A DNA stretch of 64,000 bases from Alteribacter lacisalsi (GCF_003226345.1 NZ_PDOF01000002.1:186001-250000), one strand, 5' to 3'. Counted from the stretch's first letter, positions 7,367 to 15,582 are shown. Notes: generated by a model not told the origin, from the sequence alone. Made by a program: numbers and translations.

Positions 7367-8188
7367 GTGAGTACAAATATGGATCAACTAGTAAAACAAA
7401 TCACCGATCAGGTGATGCAGCAGATTACAAACGCAGGCGCGGCGGAAAAAGCATCCCAGAATACCGCCACAAAACCGGCTCAGGGAGCATCTTCAAACTT
7501 TAACTCCAGCAGCCTTGTAACCGGTGCGGAAATTGCCCGTATGATTGATCATACCCTACTGAAACCTGAAAGTACGAAAGACCAGATCGTGAAACTTTGT
7601 GAAGAAGCAAAAGAATATAAATTTGCCACAGTATGTGTGAATCCTTCCTGGATTCCAACAGCCGCAGCAGAACTCGCTGGCTCTGACGTGGGCATTACGA
7701 CAGTTGTCGGATTCCCACTCGGCGCGTCCACGACGTTCTCGAAAATGACAGAAACCCGTGACGCACTTGCATCCGGCGCGACTGAGATTGATATGGTAGC
7801 CAACATCGGCGCCCTGAAATCCGGCGATTACGAGCAGGTGAAGCAGGACATCGCAGGTGTGGTCCATGCGGCAAACGGCCAGGCTCCAGTGAAAGTCATC
7901 ATCGAAACCGGCTACCTGACAGAAGAAGAAAAGAAGAAAGCGTGCATGCTGTCCAAAATGGCAGGCGCTGACTTCGTCAAAACATCCACAGGCTTTGGGC
8001 CGGGATGTGCAACTCCGGAAGACATCAGACTCATGCGTGAAGCCGTCGGTCCTGACTTGGGTGTAAAAGCGAGCGCGTGCGTACGTGACCTCGATACTGC
8101 CCGCAAAATGGTACAGGCAGGCGCCACACGGATCGGTGCGTCAGCCGGGATCGCCATCGTTACAGGCGGTAAAGGCGAAGGATATTAA
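7367..8188 (+). CDS. deoC: Deoxyribose-phosphate aldolase with N-terminal encapsulation peptide
   Basis: It cleaves 2-deoxyribose-5-phosphate to glyceraldehyde-3-phosphate and acetaldehyde, probably the signature reaction of this compartment. The Schiff-base lysine is about Lys205 in [22 protein letters not shown] and [14 protein letters not shown] are also typical. The protein is 273 residues, with a 45-50 residue N-terminal extension absent from housekeeping DeoC: an amphipathic helix ([16 protein letters not shown]) and a Ser/Ala/Asn-rich linker. GTG at 7367 is the start, 7 nt after GGAGGTG. It is the last gene of the operon and is followed by a terminator. nupC and pdp, the usual partners of deoC in Bacillus, are absent. 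Confidence 0.95.
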   Translation: MSTNMDQLVKQITDQVMQQITNAGAAEKASQNTATKPAQGASSNFNSSSLVTGAEIARMIDHTLLKPESTKDQIVKLCEEAKEYKFATVCVNPSWIPTAAAELAGSDVGITTVVGFPLGASTTFSKMTETRDALASGATEIDMVANIGALKSGDYEQVKQDIAGVVHAANGQAPVKVIIETGYLTEEEKKKACMLSKMAGADFVKTSTGFGPGCATPEDIRLMREAVGPDLGVKASACVRDLDTARKMVQAGATRIGASAGIAIVTGGKGEGY

Positions 8189-8190
8189 TG

Positions 8191-8229
8191 AAAAAGACTG
8201 TCCCTCACTAGCAGGGGACAGTCCTTTTT
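8191..8229 (+). terminator. Rho-independent terminator of the BMC operon
   Basis: GACTGTCCC pairs with GGGGACAGTC around a short loop, followed by CTTTTT. It lies 3 nt after the deoC stop. Confidence 0.9.
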
Positions 8230-8392
8230 ATGGATTATGATAAGTAAAACTCCAAACAGCCCAGGAGGCTTTACATCAATCCAGAGAAATCATAACAGTC
8301 CGCTGACTGGTCATCGTTTCTTTCTATGTCCAGCTGGCACCACAGCTTTCACACGTTGGCATAGGACGCATCAGCTCCTTTAAATGATTTTA

Positions 8393-8421
8393 TTGCCATT
8401 TCCGCAATTCAGCCTTATGAT
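8393..8421 (+). promoter_or_regulatory. Promoter for the small membrane protein gene at 8446
   Basis: TTGCCA at 8393-8398, a 17-nt spacer and TATGAT at 8416-8421 form a good sigma-A promoter. The rest of the gap from 8230 shows no gene. Confidence 0.55.
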
Positions 8422-8445
8422 AAGAAGAAAAAGAGGTGGATGAAT

Positions 8446-8724
8446 ATGGAAATGGCTGTTGTGATCATTTTTGCTGTGCTGATCGCAGGATTATCTCTTA
8501 AAAGAAAGAAAAAATCAGCCGCAACGATGAAAGGCGAATATCTAGCTGCTGTTGCCGGCGTTTCCGTCATCATCATCATATCCCTTGTATTCCCGCCGGG
8601 AGAGAACAGCTGGTTTACTCCGGCGGCCTTTGCGCTGCTCATTATTCTGATTCTCCGTTACCGGTATGATCTGATGAAAGAGCGGCGCAAAACAGCTGCT
8701 GGTCCTCAGGGAGAGGACAGGTGA
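8446..8724 (+). CDS. Small membrane protein of unknown function
   Basis: About 92 residues with an N-terminal hydrophobic helix, a basic stretch (LKRKKKSA) and two more hydrophobic segments (AGVSVIIIISLVFP, AFALLIILILRY). ATG 8446 is preferred over ATG 8440 because AGAGGTGG lies only 2 nt before the latter. It converges with, and overlaps by 19 nt, the gene on the other strand. I do not recognise a family. Confidence 0.55.
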   Translation: MEMAVVIIFAVLIAGLSLKRKKKSAATMKGEYLAAVAGVSVIIIISLVFPPGENSWFTPAAFALLIILILRYRYDLMKERRKTAAGPQGEDR

Positions 8725-9017
8725 TCCAATTCCTTACGGTTTTGAATTCCTTTTATAGTAAGGGTAATGAGAACGGCCAAGATGAGTACGATCACAGTAA
8801 ACACGGTGAACACAGAATAAAACAGGTTCTCAGCTGTTAATCTTCCATAAAATCCGAACTCTGCCACAATGTGTGCAAGAGCATAGACGACCAGGGTAAT
8901 GACGGGGTTTAACCATCCGTTTTCTGTTTTCAGCTGGACTGCGGCCCCGCACGCAAGAGCTGCGAGGGGGACCAGAATCAAGTAAACAAGAATACCTTCA
9001 GCGATAACGATACACAA
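8706..9017 (-). CDS. Small membrane protein of unknown function
   Basis: About 103 residues with roughly four hydrophobic helices (GILVYLILVPLAALACG, VFTVFTVIVLILAVLI). The open frame begins at a TTG with no well-spaced ribosome site, and a start about 12 codons further in is possible. It overlaps the plus-strand gene at its 3' end. No family is recognised. Hydrophobic pattern and codon use support a real gene, but only moderately. Confidence 0.5.
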   Translation of the reverse strand: MCIVIAEGILVYLILVPLAALACGAAVQLKTENGWLNPVITLVVYALAHIVAEFGFYGRLTAENLFYSVFTVFTVIVLILAVLITLTIKGIQNRKELDHLSSP

Positions 9018-9062
9018 CCTTTCAAAAGTTGGTTACAGTACTTTCAGGCATCTTAAGGCCTG

Positions 9063-9845
9063 TCAGTATTTTTCCGCCACAATAAACAGATAATCACCGC
9101 GGCTGCTGCGGTAGCGGGAGCGGACCTCTTCAATTCGGCCTGATTCAATGTCTTCTTTCAGGCGCCGGCAGCCTTCCGCGACTTCTTCTTCTGATGCGAG
9201 ACTTGAAAATGTCGACATTCCTGCGCGCACGTCCGGATCGAGATACATAGACGGATCAAACTTTCCGCTGTACAAAAAGAAGTCCTGCAAATCAGGCTGT
9301 ACGAGAAATGACTCGTGGCCGACAATCCGAAACCCTGCCTGCATCAGTGTGCGGTTCACTTCCTTCGGCATGGGCATCTGGCTGGCAGACTCGTCAACCG
9401 CCTTCGGAAAATACTCCTTCAGCCAGTAACGGTCCATCTGTTCCGGGGCGGAGGTAAAGATAACGAAACGTCCGCGGCTGAGCACACGAAAAGTTTCCTT
9501 GAATGCAGGAAGCAGTGTCTTGAAGTGGTGGATGGCGAGCGTACAGACAGCACCGTCAAATTGACCATCCTCATACGGAAGCTGAGCAGCATCCGCCTCA
9601 TCCCACACAACGGAAGATAACTTTTCCCGCGCCTGGTCCAGCATCTGCCCGGAAAGGTCGCAGCCGGTCATATGAAGTCCCGTCTGCTCAAGTGCAACCG
9701 TGTAGTTCCCCGTGCCGCAGGCCACATCCAGCACCTGCGCATCATCTTTCAGCTGCAAGTGTCCCCTGAGTCTCCGGGTTATCTCCGGATCCGCCTGCCT
9801 CGTGGTGTCATATCCTTTACCGATTTGATTATAGAGCACGCTCAT
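9063..9845 (-). CDS. Class I SAM-dependent methyltransferase
   Basis: A 260-residue methyltransferase with motif I VLDVACGTGNYTVAL, the acidic motif GCDLSGQML and motif II/III FDGAVCTLAIHHF. These belong to the UbiE/Methyltransf_11 group acting on small molecules; the substrate cannot be told. The start is set at the ATG at 9845 (MSVLYNQIGKGYD), which follows GGGAGG by 6 nt; a frame-extending ATG 10 codons upstream lacks a site. A second, unrelated-looking methyltransferase lies at 14483. Confidence 0.8.
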   Translation of the reverse strand: MSVLYNQIGKGYDTTRQADPEITRRLRGHLQLKDDAQVLDVACGTGNYTVALEQTGLHMTGCDLSGQMLDQAREKLSSVVWDEADAAQLPYEDGQFDGAVCTLAIHHFKTLLPAFKETFRVLSRGRFVIFTSAPEQMDRYWLKEYFPKAVDESASQMPMPKEVNRTLMQAGFRIVGHESFLVQPDLQDFFLYSGKFDPSMYLDPDVRAGMSTFSSLASEEEVAEGCRRLKEDIESGRIEEVRSRYRSSRGDYLFIVAEKY

Positions 9846-9983
9846 GCGAAGCCTCCCATTGTTACGTTTTTTCACAATCTAAATTAATCGTACCACGTAG
9901 CTTTCTTTCCGTCCAAACTGTTTGAATGTTGTGATAGAATAGGAGTAATTTCCATTATTATGACAGCGGAGGAGAGCCGTTCC

Positions 9984-10241
9984 ATGTTTTTTCCGTTATT
10001 TCTTCTTATGATTTTGTTCAGTGTGGCCGCTTATGCTGCGGCCGGTGGTGAGCGAAAAGGCGTGAAGTTTGCGCTCAGCCTGATCCTATCCCTGCTGTCT
10101 GCAACCATTATTTATGGGACCCAGATGGCTCTTGTTGCAGAACTTTACGGCATCCCTGCAGTGATTCCTTTTATTATTCTGCCGGCAGCGGCGTTTGTCC
10201 TTTTCCAGCTGCTGCTTTACGACATTAAATCCTTTGGCTAG
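9984..10241 (+). CDS. Small membrane protein of unknown function
   Basis: About 85 residues, nearly all hydrophobic (FPLFLLMILFSVAAYAAAGG, then two more helices ending LLLYDIKSFG). The start at 9984 fits GGAGGAG about 10 nt upstream; ATG 9960 is upstream of that site. It lies 21 nt before the SDR-like gene and is probably cotranscribed with it. No family is recognised. Confidence 0.5.
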   Translation: MFFPLFLLMILFSVAAYAAAGGERKGVKFALSLILSLLSATIIYGTQMALVAELYGIPAVIPFIILPAAAFVLFQLLLYDIKSFG

Positions 10242-10262
10242 AAGCAGATCGGAGGAGATGAA

Positions 10263-10814
10263 ATGAAACATGCCATTGTGATCGGGGGAACCGGGATGCT
10301 CCAGGAGGCGTCAGCCTGGCTGAACCGGCAGGGGTACCAACTTTCAGTTGTCGCAAGAAACGAGGCCAGGCTTGCCTCGCTCGGAAGAATTCTTGAGGAT
10401 CCGGAAGCGTACACGCCTGTGTCGCTCGACTATAAAAACACCGAAGTCCTGCGGGAGGCGGTCAGGAATCTGCAGAAAAAGCACAGCCCGGCAGATCTGA
10501 TTGTCGCCTGGATTCACTCAACTGCACCTGGGGCACTGCGCGCTGTTATTAGGGAAGTGGATCAGCAGCAGAGCAGTGACTGGCGGCTCATTCATGTCCT
10601 TGGAAGCAGTACCAGCCTTGAGGCAATCAGACAAAAGATTGATGTACCGGCCTCCTGCGCTTATCAGCAGGTACAGCTCGGTTTTGTCAGGGAAAACAGC
10701 CGTAGCCGCTGGCTTACGCACAGGGAGATTTCCCAGGCCGTGATCGGTTCGATGGGATCCAATAACGCCGTGACTGTCGTTGGAATCCTCGAGCCGTGGG
10801 AAGAAAGACCTTAA
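10263..10814 (+). CDS. SDR-like NAD(P)-binding protein, probably non-canonical
   Basis: The 183-residue product opens with a Rossmann motif (HAIVIGGTGMLQEAS) and VVARNEARL, as in short-chain dehydrogenases. It is short for the family (about 250), and the expected YxxxK catalytic pair appears as YQQVQ, without the lysine. It may be a binding protein or an altered enzyme. A GGAGGAG site precedes ATG 10263. Confidence 0.6.
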   Translation: MKHAIVIGGTGMLQEASAWLNRQGYQLSVVARNEARLASLGRILEDPEAYTPVSLDYKNTEVLREAVRNLQKKHSPADLIVAWIHSTAPGALRAVIREVDQQQSSDWRLIHVLGSSTSLEAIRQKIDVPASCAYQQVQLGFVRENSRSRWLTHREISQAVIGSMGSNNAVTVVGILEPWEERP

Positions 10815-10852
10815 TCTGAGAGAATGAAAGAAGGGGTATAATCGGACTGTTA

Positions 10853-11101
10853 ATGCTTGTTCTTGTAATTATTATTTTCGCGCTGATCATCTCAATCGGT
10901 CACAACATGGCTCAGGACGAGGACGAGAAATATCTGATACTGAAGCTGATCGGCTATTACGTTCTCGGAGCGTTTACCATCGAAATTGACTGGTTTGGTC
11001 TTCCGATAGGCCTTGGTGTTGTGTTCCTCCTTAATCCGCGTACGAACCGGAAAGGGAAACTGGCAGTGGCATTTATCGCCTATGTGCTGTCGTATATTTA
11101 G
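10853..11101 (+). CDS. Small membrane protein of unknown function
   Basis: 82 residues: an N-terminal hydrophobic helix (LVLVIIIFALIISIG), an acidic loop (QDEDEKY), and two further hydrophobic segments. The spacing to the presumed site (GAAGGGG) is rather long, so the start is uncertain. It is followed 21 nt later by the transglutaminase-like gene. Confidence 0.5.
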   Translation: MLVLVIIIFALIISIGHNMAQDEDEKYLILKLIGYYVLGAFTIEIDWFGLPIGLGVVFLLNPRTNRKGKLAVAFIAYVLSYI

Positions 11102-11122
11102 TCAGGTAAGGGGGAAACCCAA

Positions 11123-11683
11123 TTGGCACGTTTACATAATTTTAAAATTAAAAGCCGGATGGACGTATCGACATCCTTTCTGCGACTAGGTATTCACACG
11201 TTTCATGAAGCAGCAGATTTTGTTACGAAATTGCCTTATGGCCGGAACACCGACCGCGCGGATTACACTCTCGTGTTAAAAGAAAAGCAGGGCACGTGCA
11301 GCACGAAGCATGCTCTTCTTGCATCTCTATGTGAGGAGCACGGGATCAAAGAGGTTCAGCTGTACACCGGCATCTATGAGATGAATGAAACGAACACACC
11401 AGGGACCGGCGCTGTGCTGAATGCTTACGGGCTGAGCGGGCTGCCGGAGGCCCATTGTTACCTGAAGTACGACGGCAGCCGCTTTGATTTTACCCGCCCG
11501 GGAGCAAAAGCCGAAGGAATTCTTACTGAAAAAAAGATCAGTCCTGCCGGAATTGGAGAAGCGAAAATCACGTTTCACCGGAGATTCATAGAGGACTGGA
11601 TCGAAAAGAAAAAACTGACGATGCAGCCGGAAAAACTGTGGGCAATCAGAGAAGAATGTATACAGGCCCTGTCAGTCAGGTGA
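11123..11683 (+). CDS. Transglutaminase-like superfamily protein
   Basis: A 186-residue protein with the pattern of the papain/transglutaminase-like fold: GTCSTKHALLASLC carries the candidate nucleophile Cys, and EAHCYLKYDGSRFDFTRP carries the His and Asp. The triad layout is seen; the substrate is unknown. It has no signal peptide, so it is cytosolic. The TTG start at 11123 follows GGGGGA. A small decayed gene follows. Confidence 0.65.
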   Translation: MARLHNFKIKSRMDVSTSFLRLGIHTFHEAADFVTKLPYGRNTDRADYTLVLKEKQGTCSTKHALLASLCEEHGIKEVQLYTGIYEMNETNTPGTGAVLNAYGLSGLPEAHCYLKYDGSRFDFTRPGAKAEGILTEKKISPAGIGEAKITFHRRFIEDWIEKKKLTMQPEKLWAIREECIQALSVR

Positions 11684-11696
11684 AGAAGGTGACAAC

Positions 11697-11901
11697 GTGC
11701 TCGAGGCACTGTTAATCGTACACGGCCATCCTTGTAGTGAACGTCCACAAGGTGCCCGTGCTGGGTGATTTCCCGATTCTCGTATTCTGGTTCCTGCCGA
11801 CCATTATTGGTCCACCGATGATCTATGCTGTGGGGAAAAATATCGTCCGAAAGGAAAAGCCAAGCAGGCGGCCGTATCTTGAAGGAGGTAAAAGCCAGTG
11901 A
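11697..11901 (+). pseudogene. Frameshifted small membrane protein gene
   Basis: A GTG at 11697 with AAGGTG upstream opens a frame (LEALLIVHG) that breaks off early. One base out of phase, from about 11727 to the TGA at 11899-11901, the reading gives TAILVVNVHKVPVLG and FPILVFWFLPTIIGPP, then a basic tail. Together the two frames make one plausible membrane protein of about 67 residues. Either a single-base indel broke the gene, or the second half is a separate ORF starting at GTG 11737. The family is unknown. Confidence 0.5.
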
Positions 11902-12215
11902 AATTGGAAACTTGTGAAACGTGCAGACATAGTTTTTCCTGGAAACAAATCTCTCATTCCCTCTGGTCAAGAAATTGGAAAGTAACAATGATCACCTGCA
12001 GGAAATGCAGAGCTGTCCATAGACTCAGAGAAGAGTCAAAATTTATAGCCCTTTTGCCTGGTGCAATTGTAATGATTGGAGCTACATGGCTCATTGTGGC
12101 GGAGGCGTCACTCTTTGCTTTTATACTTCTTATTGCTGGAAGTATGGCCAGTTCTCTGGTGCTGCCTTACTTTGCCAGCTACGAGAAAGTAGACCGGGCA
12201 CCTTTTATCGAATAA
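11898..12215 (+). CDS. Zinc-finger-like membrane protein (TIGR04104-type), copy 1
   Basis: 105 residues with CETC and CRKC pairs about 20 residues apart, followed by two hydrophobic helices. This fits the cxxc_20_cxxc family of small Bacillales membrane proteins with a metal-binding knuckle; the function is unknown. GTG 11898 is the start, with GGAGG upstream, and it overlaps the previous frame (GTGA). A relative lies on the minus strand at 15223-15534. Confidence 0.65.
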   Translation: MKLETCETCRHSFSWKQISHSLWSRNWKVTMITCRKCRAVHRLREESKFIALLPGAIVMIGATWLIVAEASLFAFILLIAGSMASSLVLPYFASYEKVDRAPFIE

Positions 12216-12371
12216 AGGGACGAATGCACAATTTTTATGAAATTAAAATGGTAAGTGTATGAAACTCGGTATTCTTTAAGTCTGGCAACATATGCAATCA
12301 AATACTGGAGGTAATCTGCAATCGATTCTTCAGCAGCACGTTTCTGCCTGGAAAAAAGGAGCACTTAATCT

Positions 12372-12869
12372 ATGACTTTTCCCGAACTTGAAACAAACCG
12401 GCTTCGGCTGGTGAAAGTAGATGAGGAACATGTAACGCCTTACTTCGCGATCATGAAAAGACCGGATGTGATGAAGTACTACGGTATGGACCCGCTCGAA
12501 TCGAGCGAGCAGGCGGCCGCAATCATTGCTTCGTTCGAAAAAACGTTTGAAAATGGCAGAGGTATCCGCTGGGGCATCATTGATAAAGAAGACGGTGCAT
12601 TTGCCGGCACGATCGGTCTCAATGCTTTGAACAAGTCCGGTAAGCGGACGGAAATAGGTTATGAGCTCCATCCGGATTTTCATACCCGCGGAATCATGTC
12701 CGAGGCTCTTGAACGGGTGCTGACGTACATATTTGAGGAACTCGAGCTTTACCGGACAGGAGCTGTTACTTTTCCTGAAAACAAGGCGGCTCGGGCTGTG
12801 GGAAGGACAGGAGTACGAGACACCGTATCATCCCTCTCTCAAACATGTTGCGTTCAGAACGAGCTATGA
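12372..12869 (+). pseudogene. GNAT acetyltransferase (RimJ/RimL type), 3' end replaced
   Basis: The first 140 residues are a normal RimJ/RimL-type N-acetyltransferase (FPELETNRLRLV, EIGYELHPDFHTRGIMSEAL, TGAVTFPENKAA). The expected end, a LLEKLGF helix and final strands, is missing. After PENKAA the frame runs on into DNA that, one frame over, encodes the end of a glyoxalase-type protein. A deletion that fused two neighbouring genes explains this. Activity of the 165-residue product is doubtful because the C-terminal strands complete the GNAT fold. The ribosome site is AAAGGAG. Confidence 0.7.
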
Positions 12870-13119
12870 GAATATGAAACAGTCGGTTCAATGGCTCGAA
12901 GAACGAGGAGCCACACCAGTTCCCTTTGGCAGCCGCGCGTCGGTCGATCCCTTTATCCGCCCGTGGCAGGGGAACGGATCTGTGTACTTTGAGGATCCGG
13001 ACGGAAACAGTCTGGAATTGATGTGCTTTGTGGATGTGCCTGCCCATCTGAAAGGTATGAAGGAGAAGCTATCGTTCGAGGAATATGAGTCTCAGGCAGG
13101 TATTCACAGTGAAAATTAA
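12787..13119 (+). pseudogene. VOC/glyoxalase-family protein, 5' end deleted
   Basis: From about 12795 the reading WEGQEYETPYHPSLKHVAF ... VYFEDPDGNSLELMCF is the C-terminal two thirds of a glyoxalase/bleomycin-resistance protein. The metal-binding N-terminal strand is absent; the upstream sequence belongs to the acetyltransferase gene. The frame technically extends back to 12733, but those residues are an out-of-frame reading of that gene. It is most likely a remnant. It overlaps the next VOC gene. Confidence 0.7.
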
Positions 13120-13591
13120 GACAGAAGGAGTATCGGAACTCGTATTGGAAGTAAAAGAGCTGGAGCAGTCTGTATCGTTCTGGTCCGGGACCCTTGGCTT
13201 TCCGGTCATGGAGAGGTGGGGAATTTCGGGGGATCATTTTGATCCGGACGGGGAAGGAGAAGGAGCGGTATGGCTTTATGCGGGCGGAAACGCCCGTCTC
13301 GGGCTTTGGCTGCCGAGAGTGTTCAGCGACAGGGGGCTCGAGGAAAAAGACAGACCTGTGAGTGAGTGGGATGGTCTGTACGATGAAGGCGGCGTTCACG
13401 TACATTTTGCCCTTCTCATCAGCTCTGAAAACTTCGACAGCGCATTGGAGGTGCTGAAGAAAAATGGCATTCCGGTGAGAGCAGTCCAGGAGAAAGTGGC
13501 TGGTTCTATGCGGAAGCGGCTTTACTTTAAGGATCCCGACGGGCATATAGCTGAGCTGTATACACGGCGGTTTTCCCATCCTGACAATTAA
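13109..13591 (+). CDS. VOC/glyoxalase-family protein
   Basis: About 160 residues with both VOC half-repeats: LVLEVKELEQSVSFWSGTLGF at the N-terminus (one motif, described in parts) and KRLYFKDPDGHIAELYT at the C-terminus. Family members include glyoxalases, dioxygenases and antibiotic-binding proteins; the substrate is unknown. GTG 13109 is preferred as the start over ATG 13085, whose GAGGAA site lies only 1 nt away. It may have arisen by duplication of the truncated VOC gene just upstream. Confidence 0.75.
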   Translation: MKIKTEGVSELVLEVKELEQSVSFWSGTLGFPVMERWGISGDHFDPDGEGEGAVWLYAGGNARLGLWLPRVFSDRGLEEKDRPVSEWDGLYDEGGVHVHFALLISSENFDSALEVLKKNGIPVRAVQEKVAGSMRKRLYFKDPDGHIAELYTRRFSHPDN

Positions 13592-14499
13592 GGATTGTTC
13601 GGAATTTTTCCGGTCAACTCAGCAAGATCACTCACCATTTCGGGTACCCACTCTTTGGCTATCGGCATTGCATCGATCCCGTAGCGGAGGGTCCAGTCGA
13701 GCATGCGCGTAGTCCAGAGGACCCCGCCGAGAGTGATCTGCCAGTCAAGGTCCACGAAAAGTGAGCCCTCCAGCCTGGAGGTAAAAGCTTTCAGAACAGC
13801 TTCACGATCAACGTTCGCTCCTTCAGCGCAAAGGAGAAGGCAATACAGATCCCCCAGGTCAGGGCTCAAATAAGCGGACGCCCAGTCCACCGGGATGACG
13901 TCTTTGCCTTGAATAATCAGGTTTTTTGGATAGTAATCGCTGTGACAGAGCGTCACGGGATAGTCTCTGTAAAGCTTTTCAAGATGAACCGGTATTACTT
14001 TTAGCCCTTCGGAGAGAACCTCTTTCTGCTGCTCATTCAGAAAGGGGTGCCTGCTTATGGAGCTAAGTGTCTGTAAGGTGTCCTCGGGAGTCACTGTATA
14101 GGAAGACTCGTTCAAAAGTGTACCAAGTCGTTTGGCAGCTTCTTTACGTATCTCAGCAAGCTGGCGGGCTGCCTGCAGGTACCCGTTTTCAGACGGGACC
14201 TGTTCAAGGGTCTCTCCTTTAAGGTCTTCCATCATGATGACGCCGGAGCCTCCGTGCTTTACAGAATGATAAATCCGGGGCTGCGGGATGTCGAGGGGAC
14301 TTACGAGATCAAGGTAAACTGCTCCTTCACGGGCAGGGTGGCCGGTTCCGATTTTTGCGATGGCCGTTTTTCCATCTTCAAATGTTACTCTCCACACCTC
14401 GGAATAGGTCCACTTTCTGAGCAGATCCCAGCCTGCGGGAGCTCCAACCCTATTCACCTCGCGCTCATATTTTCTCCATGATTCAGGTATGCTGCTCAT
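13588..14499 (-). CDS. APH-family phosphotransferase
   Basis: 303 residues with the aminoglycoside-phosphotransferase/choline-kinase fold: an ATP-binding N-lobe (KTAIAKIG), the catalytic loop LCHSDYYPKNLII and the metal motif VIPVDWASAY. In the family the loop aspartate is the base; here both Asp residues are present, though the metal motif reads DWA rather than DFD. The acceptor is unknown. It overlaps the methyltransferase upstream by 17 nt, so the two are probably cotranscribed. Confidence 0.75.
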   Translation of the reverse strand: MSSIPESWRKYEREVNRVGAPAGWDLLRKWTYSEVWRVTFEDGKTAIAKIGTGHPAREGAVYLDLVSPLDIPQPRIYHSVKHGGSGVIMMEDLKGETLEQVPSENGYLQAARQLAEIRKEAAKRLGTLLNESSYTVTPEDTLQTLSSISRHPFLNEQQKEVLSEGLKVIPVHLEKLYRDYPVTLCHSDYYPKNLIIQGKDVIPVDWASAYLSPDLGDLYCLLLCAEGANVDREAVLKAFTSRLEGSLFVDLDWQITLGGVLWTTRMLDWTLRYGIDAMPIAKEWVPEMVSDLAELTGKIPNNP

Positions 14500-15205
14500 A
14501 CGGTCTCATCCCTTTCACAATCAAAAAATGGGGGCGTGTCATGAGTTTTACATAGCCTTCCGGATTTTTGGCACGAAAGCTTTCCGCTGGCTGCGGTTCA
14601 ATGATGCCGGTCAGGGTGAAAACGGCCAGTGTGTCATTCAGAATGGTCTGCATCGGACGCCGGTAAAAGGGGACCGAAACCGGGCCATAGGCAGTTTTCC
14701 ACTCGTCCACGATCAGTTCTTCACTGAAGTAGTCGCCGCTTTTTGAAAGGCGGACATCCATGGAGGGATGATGAACGGAAAACAGCAAGGTGCCTCCCGG
14801 TTTCAGCACGCGGGAAAATTCCCGGAAAACCGGCTTCCAATCCGATATGTAGTGAAGCACCAGGGAACTGATCACGTAGTCAAAGGACGAGTCATCAAAA
14901 GGCATCGGGCCGGATAAATCCAATTCATGCACCTCAGCCCGTCCGCCGTTTCTTCTTCTGGCGGCGGCTGCCATCTGCGGACTCAAGTCTGCGGCCGTAA
15001 CAGCTGCGCCGCGGTTAAGGAGCTGTTCTGTGTACCATCCGGCGGCGCACCCTGCATCGAGCACATGCTTGCCGCAAAGGTCATCCGGCAGCTGCGCCAT
15101 CATCGCCGGTCGTTCGTAATCGGTGTTGTATGTATTCGCGGTGTCCACGTGATGCTCGTATAGGCGAGCCAGCTGATCGTAGGTTTTCCTGACGCGTTCG
15201 TTCAC
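14483..15205 (-). CDS. Class I SAM-dependent methyltransferase
   Basis: A small-molecule methyltransferase of the Methyltransf_11/25 type: motif I HVLDAGCAAGWYTEQL, acidic strand AADLSPQM, and DYVISSLVLHYI, LKPGGTLLFSVHHP. About 240 residues. The start is set at GTG 15205, which follows GGAGGAG by 9 nt; ATG 15226 overlaps the upstream stop and is the alternative. It forms a minus-strand run with the zinc-finger-like gene before it and the APH-type kinase after it. Confidence 0.8.
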   Translation of the reverse strand: MNERVRKTYDQLARLYEHHVDTANTYNTDYERPAMMAQLPDDLCGKHVLDAGCAAGWYTEQLLNRGAAVTAADLSPQMAAAARRRNGGRAEVHELDLSGPMPFDDSSFDYVISSLVLHYISDWKPVFREFSRVLKPGGTLLFSVHHPSMDVRLSKSGDYFSEELIVDEWKTAYGPVSVPFYRRPMQTILNDTLAVFTLTGIIEPQPAESFRAKNPEGYVKLMTRPHFLIVKGMRPYEQHT

Positions 15206-15222
15206 TTTGCCCAACTCCTCCA

Positions 15223-15534
15223 TCATTTAATCAGCGGCTCATTTTCATTGGAGAAAGAAATCAGATACGGGTATAGGGAAATAAAAAGAACCATAAGAGC
15301 CGCCATCAGGCTCACAAAAGTCCAGTCCGGCAGGTCCGGGAACATATTGCGGACGATTGGTATGGGAATGATAATGGCGCCGAGACAAAGAGCCCCTTTT
15401 ATTCTGGATTTTCTCGTTACATACTGCGTTCCTTCACAGTGGAGACAGGTAACGCCATCATTCATGCTGCCAAGCGAGCGCCTCATCGTCTGTCTCCACG
15501 TCCACCTTTGCCCGCAGTTACGGCATTCCGGCAT
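15223..15534 (-). CDS. Zinc-finger-like membrane protein (TIGR04104-type), copy 2
   Basis: 103 residues with CRNC and CLHC pairs separated by about 20 residues, then two hydrophobic helices (LCLGAIIIPIPIV, FVSLMAALMVLFISLYPYL). The layout is the same as the gene at 11898. A ribosome site AGGAGGAG precedes the ATG. Function unknown. Confidence 0.65.
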   Translation of the reverse strand: MPECRNCGQRWTWRQTMRRSLGSMNDGVTCLHCEGTQYVTRKSRIKGALCLGAIIIPIPIVRNMFPDLPDWTFVSLMAALMVLFISLYPYLISFSNENEPLIK

Positions 15535-15582
15535 AAGATCTCCTCCTCGATTTAAAACTCATTTTTCATTTTAGCACAGAAA

